Below are positions 59,481 through 64,000 of a stretch of DNA of 64,000 bases, piece by piece. The DNA is taken from NCBI GenBank assembly GCA_003021045.1, contig PXRN01000011.1:26754-90753 (forward strand), in the 5' to 3' direction. The position numbers were made by a program, and so were the translations under genes. The notes under the pieces were generated by a model. It ran no database searches. It was not told the DNA's origin and saw only the letters and a program-made list of their open reading frames with translations. The DNA is from Halobacteriales archaeon QS_4_69_34 (GTDB lineage Archaea; Halobacteriota; Halobacteria; Halobacteriales; Halococcaceae). Positions within the stretch are counted from its first letter, which is position 1. Each line of letters begins with the position of its first letter.

Positions 59481-59863
59481 GTGACGCTCCCGGGCGCCGA
59501 TCGGTACGCGATCGACCCCGGGACCGTCCTGACGAGCGTCGGTATCCGGGGACTGTTCGTCAAGGAAGCGATCCTCGGACTGCTCGGCACGAACCCGCTT
59601 CCCGACGTCGTCCACATCGTGTGCGGTGTCGCCGGGTCCTCGCGGACGTCCACACCGGGGGTCCCTACTCGGGGGTTGTCGGCATTCTCCTCCTGATCGA
59701 GGGCGTCCCCGGGATCCTACCCGGCACGCGGGCCGTCTTCGCCGACGTGCTGGCCGTCACCCTCGTGACGGTCGCCGTCCAGCTCCCGCTGGCGGTCGTC
59801 TCGCCCGGCGTCTACTACGCGACGTGGCGGCGGGTCGCCGGCGGCTCGCCGACCGGGGCGTAG
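59481..59863 (+). pseudogene. Small membrane protein (DUF4383-like), frameshifted at ~59632
   Basis: The frame from GTG 59481 encodes TVLTSVGIRGLFVKEAILGL and LGTNPLPDVVHIVCGVAG. After GCCGGGTCCTCGCG it loses character, and another frame continues as VLADVHTGGPYSGVVGILLL, EGVPGILPGTRAVFADVLAV and a last helix ending at 59863. Adding one G (GCCGGGGTCCTC) joins the two into a single ~127-residue four-helix protein whose NPLPDVVHIVCGVAG block resembles the N-x-x-H-x-x-x-G-x-x-G of DUF4383. A one-base deletion in a G run is the simplest explanation; sequencing error is possible. Confidence 0.65.
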
Positions 59864-59986
59864 CCCGCGCCCCGAATCGGGGCTCGATCCGCAGGGTCAC
59901 TCACACGAGAAGAGGACCGGTTCCGGGCACGAGACGCGGCCCCACGGAGCGACACGCCTTTTTCGGGGCCGTTTCGAGTACCCCGC

Positions 59987-62113
59987 ATGGACCCCAAGCG
60001 CGAGCTCACCAGCGTCGACCTCGCGGCCCTCGTCGCCGAGCTGGGGCGCTACGAGGGCGCGAAGCTCGACAAGGCCTACCTCTACCCCAAGGACCTGCTC
60101 CGGCTCAAACTCCGGGACTACGACCGCGGCCGGATCGAACTCCTCGTCGAGGTGGGCGAGCGAAAGCGCGCCGGCGTCGTCGCGCCCGAGCACGTCCCCG
60201 ACGCCCCCGAGCGCCCCCCGAACTTCGCCATGATGCTGCGCAACCGTCTCTCGGGTGCGGACTTCGCCGGCGTCTCCCAGTTCGAGTTCGACCGCGTGCT
60301 CTCCTTCGAGTTCGACCGCGAGGACGAGAGCACCACCGTGGTCGCGGAACTATTCGGCGACGGCAACCTCGTCGTGCTCGACGCCGACGGGACGGTCGTG
60401 GACTGCCTCCACACCGTGCGACTGAAATCGCGCACCGTCGCACCCGGCGCGCGCTACGAGTTTCCCTCCCAGCGATTCGATCCGCTGACGGCCGACTACG
60501 AGAGCTTCGCCGCGCGGATGGCCGACTCCGACACCGACGTCGTGCGCACGCTCGCCACCCAGCTCAACTTCGGCGGCCTCTACGCCGAGGAGCTCTGCAC
60601 CCGCGCGGGCGTCGCAAAGACCCTCGACATCGCCGACGCCGGCGAGGCCGAGTTCGCAGCCCTCCACGGGGCGGTCGGGCGGCTCGCCGACCGACTCGCC
60701 AGGGGCACCCTCGACCCCCGGATCTACGTCGACGGCGACGGTCCCGTGGACGCCACCCCAATCGCGCTCGAGGAGCGCGCCGCCCTCGACAGCGAGTCCT
60801 TCGAGACGTTCACCGAGGCGCTTGAGGAGTACTTCGTCCGCCTCGACGCCGCGGACACTGACGACGGGGCAAACGGCGGTGGCCACGACGAACCGGCGTT
60901 CGGGGAACGGATCGAGCGCCAGCGCCGGATCGTCGACCAGCAGGCGGAGGCGATCGAAGCGTTCGGCGAACAGGCCAACGCCGAGCGCGCGAAGGCCGAG
61001 TCGCTGTACGCCCGCTACGACCTCGTCACGGAAGTCCTCTCGACGGTCCGGGAGGCACGCGAGGCGGGGACCGGCTGGGCGGAGATCGAGGATCGCCTCG
61101 CGGAGGGCGCGGAGCGGGGGATACCGGCCGCGGAGGCGATCGTCGACGTCGAGCCGAGCGAGGGGGTGGTTCTCATCGAAATCGACGGCCGCGAGGTCGC
61201 GCTCGATCCACGGGTCGGGGTCGAGCAGAACGCCGACCGGCTCTATCAGGAGGCAAAGCGGATCGGTGGCAAACAGGAGGGCGCGGCAGCGGCCCTCGAA
61301 GAGAGCCGTGCGGAGCTCGAAGCCCTGGAGCGTCGGCGCGAGGAGCGGGCGGCCGGCGGGGACGAAGCGAGCGAAACGGGCGGTGATGACGGCGACGAGG
61401 ACGGTGAGGAGTCCGCGGAAGTCGACTGGCTCTCGCGGGCGTCGATCCCCGTCAAGCGAAACGAGATGTGGTACGAGCGGTTCAGGTGGTTCCACACGAG
61501 CGAGGACTTTCTCGTCATCGGCGGGCGTGACGCCGACGACAACGAGACGCTGGTCGAGAAGTACCTGGAGCGTGGCGACCGCTTCGTCCACACGCAGGCC
61601 CGGGGTGGCCCGGTCACGGTCCTGAAGGCGACCGGGCCGAGCGAGCCCGCCCGGGAGGTCGAGTTTCCCGCGTCGAGCCTGCACGAGGCCGCTCGGTTCG
61701 CGGTCTCCTACTCGTCGGTCTGGAAAGAGGGCGCGTTCGCCGGCGACGCCTACATGGTCGAGTCCGAGCAGGTCTCGAAGACGCCCGAGAGCGGCGAGTA
61801 CCTCGAAAAGGGCGGCTTCGCGGTGCGGGGCGAGCGCACCTACTTCGAGGATACCCCCGTCGGCGTGGCGGTCGGGATCACCTGCGAGCCCGAAACGCGG
61901 GTGATCGGCGGCCCGCCGGAGCCGATCCGCGAGCGCGCCGAGACGACCATTACAGTCGAGCCGGGTCGCTACGCACAGAACGACATGGCGAAGCTGCTCT
62001 ACCGGGAGTTCCGCGAGCGATTCCGGGACACGTCGTTCGTCCGCAAGGTGGCGAGCCCGGACCTGATCGCCGAGTTCCTGCCGCCGGGGGGTAGTCGCAG
62101 GGTCGAGAAGTGA
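59987..62113 (+). CDS. rqcH: Ribosome rescue protein RqcH
   Basis: A 708-residue RqcH/NEMF-family protein, which binds stalled 50S subunits carrying peptidyl-tRNA and adds C-terminal tails for quality control. NFACT-N is at ~1-180 (LTSVDLAALVAELGRYEGAKLDKAYLYPKDLLRLKL, PPNFAMMLRNRLSGADF), followed by the helix-hairpin region and coiled coils (~295-340 and ~410-460). NFACT-R (DUF814) is at ~485-600 with RFRWFHTSEDFLVIGGRDADDNETLVEKYL. The C-terminal extension carries EPETRVIGGPPEPIRERAE. Full-length and intact. Confidence 0.95.
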   Translation: MDPKRELTSVDLAALVAELGRYEGAKLDKAYLYPKDLLRLKLRDYDRGRIELLVEVGERKRAGVVAPEHVPDAPERPPNFAMMLRNRLSGADFAGVSQFEFDRVLSFEFDREDESTTVVAELFGDGNLVVLDADGTVVDCLHTVRLKSRTVAPGARYEFPSQRFDPLTADYESFAARMADSDTDVVRTLATQLNFGGLYAEELCTRAGVAKTLDIADAGEAEFAALHGAVGRLADRLARGTLDPRIYVDGDGPVDATPIALEERAALDSESFETFTEALEEYFVRLDAADTDDGANGGGHDEPAFGERIERQRRIVDQQAEAIEAFGEQANAERAKAESLYARYDLVTEVLSTVREAREAGTGWAEIEDRLAEGAERGIPAAEAIVDVEPSEGVVLIEIDGREVALDPRVGVEQNADRLYQEAKRIGGKQEGAAAALEESRAELEALERRREERAAGGDEASETGGDDGDEDGEESAEVDWLSRASIPVKRNEMWYERFRWFHTSEDFLVIGGRDADDNETLVEKYLERGDRFVHTQARGGPVTVLKATGPSEPAREVEFPASSLHEAARFAVSYSSVWKEGAFAGDAYMVESEQVSKTPESGEYLEKGGFAVRGERTYFEDTPVGVAVGITCEPETRVIGGPPEPIRERAETTITVEPGRYAQNDMAKLLYREFRERFRDTSFVRKVASPDLIAEFLPPGGSRRVEK

Positions 62114-62326
62114 GTCGTGGTACGATCATCGAGCGACGAGCCGTTGAAGACGGGAGCTGTCGTGGGACCGCGAAGACACCGACGCCGAGACGATAGTATT
62201 GAGAATCATACACGAGGAGGGATAGTCGGGTATCCGGTGCCCCGAGCACAGGCAGCTGGGGGGCTTCGTCACTACAGTGGGTGGCCGCGACGTGCTCGTC
62301 GTCAGTACTGAGGGCGCCCGTGACGA

Positions 62327-63439
62327 TTAGAGATGGCCGTCGAGTACCTTCGCTGCCGTCAACACTGGGTCCCAGGTCGTATTGAACGGTGGTGCGTAGG
62401 CGAGATCATAGTCGGATAGCTCATCGACAGTGATTCCTTCGGTCACCCCGCCGACGAGAGCATGACTCCGGTGGACGGCTCCCTCACCATATTCGGAGGT
62501 GAGACTGCCGCCCAACACGCGTCCGGACTCGCGGTCGGCCGTGAGCGTGACTGTGACCGTCCCGCCTGCGGGGTAGTAGCCGGCACGCGACTTCGCGTCG
62601 ACCGTCTCCGTGACCGGATCGAACCCGGCCTCCCGGGCCGTTCGATGGTCGAGAATACCAGTGCGGGCCGCCTCCATCTCGAACGCCTTGACCGCGGCCG
62701 TACCCGCTACTCCCCCACCTTCGGTCGGCGTTCCCGCGACCGTTCGACCGATCGCCCGTCCATGCCGGTTGGCGGTCAGCGCTAACGGAACGTAGGTGGG
62801 CTCGCCGGTGACGACGTGCTCGGCCTCCGCGCAGTCACCCGCCGCGTACACGTCCGGCAGATTGGTTTCCCGGTAGGCATCCGCCGCGATAGCCCCTGTC
62901 TCCCCGAGTTCGATCCCGGCCTCCTCGGCGAGTTCCGTTCGCGGGCGGACACCGGTCCCGACGAGCACCATCTCGACGGGGACGCGGTCGTCGCTCGTCA
63001 CGACCGCTTCGACCGCATCGCTACCGGCGAGCTCTTCGACTTCTGCATTGAGATTCACCGCCACGTTCCGCTCGCTGAGGTGGTCGAGAACCGCCTCGCT
63101 CGTTGCTTCGCTGAACGACTTCAGAACCCGGTCGCCGCGCTGGAAGAGATGGACCTCGAAATCGTTCGCTGCCAGCGCTTCCGCCATCTCGACACCGATG
63201 TATCCGCCGCCGACGATGCCGACGGGACCATTGCAGGTTTCGAGGAACTCGCAGGCCGGCCCGCGATCGGGCTGTTGGAGATCGTCCTCCGAGCGTGCTC
63301 GCCCGACGTACTCCCTGAGTTCCTTGCCGTCGGACATCGATCCGAGCGTGTATACACCCTCTCGGTCGAGACCGTCGATGGGAGGCCGTACGGCTTGCGC
63401 CCCAGTAGAAACGAGCAGGTGATCGTACTCCTGCACCAC
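62327..63439 (-). CDS. CoA-disulfide reductase/NADH oxidase-like flavoprotein lacking its N-terminal domain
   Basis: A 370-residue product from GTG 63439. Present are YDHLLVSTGAQAVRPPIDG, the NAD(P)H-binding Rossmann NGPVGIVGGGYIGVEMAEAL, the second FAD motif NLPDVYAAGDCAEAEHVVTG, and the C-terminal dimerisation domain (AFEMEAARTGILD..., GRVLGGSLTSEYGEGAVHR). Missing are the first FAD-binding GxGxxG and the active-site Cys, about 80-90 residues. In-frame sequence directly upstream (GPLDHNSSFIDPDDRTVTAR) belongs to the family's middle, so the gene once extended further, but beyond ~63520 similarity fades. Likely a 5'-deleted, non-functional gene. Confidence 0.75.
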   Translation of the reverse strand: MVQEYDHLLVSTGAQAVRPPIDGLDREGVYTLGSMSDGKELREYVGRARSEDDLQQPDRGPACEFLETCNGPVGIVGGGYIGVEMAEALAANDFEVHLFQRGDRVLKSFSEATSEAVLDHLSERNVAVNLNAEVEELAGSDAVEAVVTSDDRVPVEMVLVGTGVRPRTELAEEAGIELGETGAIAADAYRETNLPDVYAAGDCAEAEHVVTGEPTYVPLALTANRHGRAIGRTVAGTPTEGGGVAGTAAVKAFEMEAARTGILDHRTAREAGFDPVTETVDAKSRAGYYPAGGTVTVTLTADRESGRVLGGSLTSEYGEGAVHRSHALVGGVTEGITVDELSDYDLAYAPPFNTTWDPVLTAAKVLDGHL

Positions 63440-63635
63440 CTCGCCGTCGCCGCGAGCCGTGACGGTTCGGTCGTCCGGATCGATGAAACTGGAATTATGA
63501 TCGAGAGGGCCGCTTCGGCACGGAATGCTACAAGCCGCCCGTTCGAAGCAGATAGATACGAAATGGGCGAGACCCGGGGTCTGAGGGGTGGAATACAGCC
63601 ATATCAGACCGGAGAACGACCCAGCAGCGTTATTA

Positions 63636-63742
63636 CTGATACTGTCGGACGGGATCGTTTCGAAGACGCAGCCGGATTATCCAGCCGCTATCGAGCGTTC
63701 ACTGTCGGTCGATATTCACGTAGTTCTGTCCGACAGTATGAG
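63636..63742. repeat. 15-bp inverted repeat with 77-bp spacer
   Basis: CTGATACTGTCGGAC at 63636-63650 is matched by the reverse complement GTCCGACAGTATGAG at 63728-63742 with one mismatch (12 perfect inner bases). It lies in the AT-richer stretch just upstream of the truncated oxidoreductase and could be the ends of a tiny mobile element or a paired regulator site. The surrounding 63440-63890 region contains no gene I can support. Confidence 0.6.
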
Positions 63743-63893
63743 ATGTCAATCGAACACCGAACGCCGTCGTCTAGCTTATCCTGCTGTGCCGACGCGGCGG
63801 GAACTACCGACATTGACGTCGTGGGCTGCCGCGACCCACGGGGAGTTCGAAGCCCGGGCCGGGTGCGGAGCGACCACGCGCCCGGGCCGGGGG

Positions 63894-63922
63894 AAAAGAA
63901 AACTGGCCGCGACCGACGGCCA
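63894..63922 (-). terminator. Hairpin plus T-tract terminator
   Basis: On the minus strand TGGCCG-TCGGTCG-CGGCCA forms a 6-bp stem, followed by GTTTTCTTTT. It lies about 45 bases past the stop codon of the gene entering from the right edge. Confidence 0.55.
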
Positions 63923-63965
63923 TCCTGGGCCGCCGGGTGCGCCCGAAACGGTCGTCGAGCGCGGA

Positions 63966-64000
63966 TCAGAACGTGAGTATCTGGTAGTCGTCGTCGACGA
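63966..64000 (-). CDS. 3' end of a gene entering from the right edge
   Basis: The minus strand reads ...VDDDYQILTF followed by TGA at 63966-63968, an acidic, haloarchaeal-style C-terminus. Only about 11 codons are inside the window, so the product cannot be named. The terminator hairpin behind the stop supports a real gene end. Confidence 0.5.
   Translation of the reverse strand, partial: VDDDYQILTF

Noticed and set aside
1..64000. CRISPR array or prophage
   Set aside because: No regularly spaced direct repeats of 25-40 bases, and no terminase, capsid, integrase or cas genes were seen.

Overview
The window is a haloarchaeal (class Halobacteria) chromosome segment. The evidence is very high GC, acidic predicted proteins, TATA-like boxes about 24-31 bases upstream of many start codons with no leader in between, Tat lipoprotein signals (RR motif plus LAGC/LSGC lipobox), intronless archaeal tRNAs, and archaeal markers (Sec61beta, RqcH, Lhr, DUF373, DUF63, DUF2298). 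I cannot name the genus.

Layout. 1-8 kb: end of a Tat lipoprotein, DUF373 and DUF63 membrane proteins, two alkaline-phosphatase-superfamily enzymes and a DedA protein. 8-17.5 kb: a metal-handling cluster with a P19-type Fe2+ transport lipoprotein carrying a Met-rich linker, two DUF7282-like secreted proteins (one frameshifted), a small membrane protein overlapping a two-winged-helix regulator, a Tat-exported DyP-like haem protein, a polytopic membrane protein with a CCCC motif, a halocyanin lipoprotein, and the 5' stump of another lipoprotein. Four of these genes share an upstream ACC-A-R-AA motif, and two of those share 17 identical bases. 17.7-30.7 kb: nadE, an enoyl-CoA hydratase, tRNA-Thr, an enolase-superfamily enzyme, an alpha/beta hydrolase, a TnpB remnant, a MacB-like ABC exporter, an SDR, a GlmU-like sugar nucleotidyltransferase and an MFS carrier. 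30.9-40 kb: broken DUF2071 and LarA genes, DUF1989, GNAT and YqcI/YcgG proteins, initiator tRNA-Met, and a glycan module (GtrA, GT2 and DUF2298).

40-50 kb is accessory: three paralogous secreted beta-helix proteins with dockerin-like C-termini, two behind duplicated promoter regions and a third promoter copy orphaned, mixed with lipoproteins, a zinc-ribbon membrane protein and a truncated DUF3592 gene. Copy 1 has an in-frame TGA, copy 2 is intact and copy 3 carries several indels. 50-64 kb is mostly core: Lhr helicase, a membrane-anchored propeller-like protein, hisE with DUF151, pdxT, Sec61beta, a renalase-like oxidoreductase, RqcH and a 5'-incomplete CoA-disulfide-reductase-like gene.

The strongest unusual themes are (1) the candidate extracytoplasmic iron/copper module with a shared promoter signature, (2) the beta-helix/dockerin triplet, and (3) an unusually high number of broken genes, several by a single base. 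That last pattern is either real decay or systematic sequencing error, and reads would decide it.
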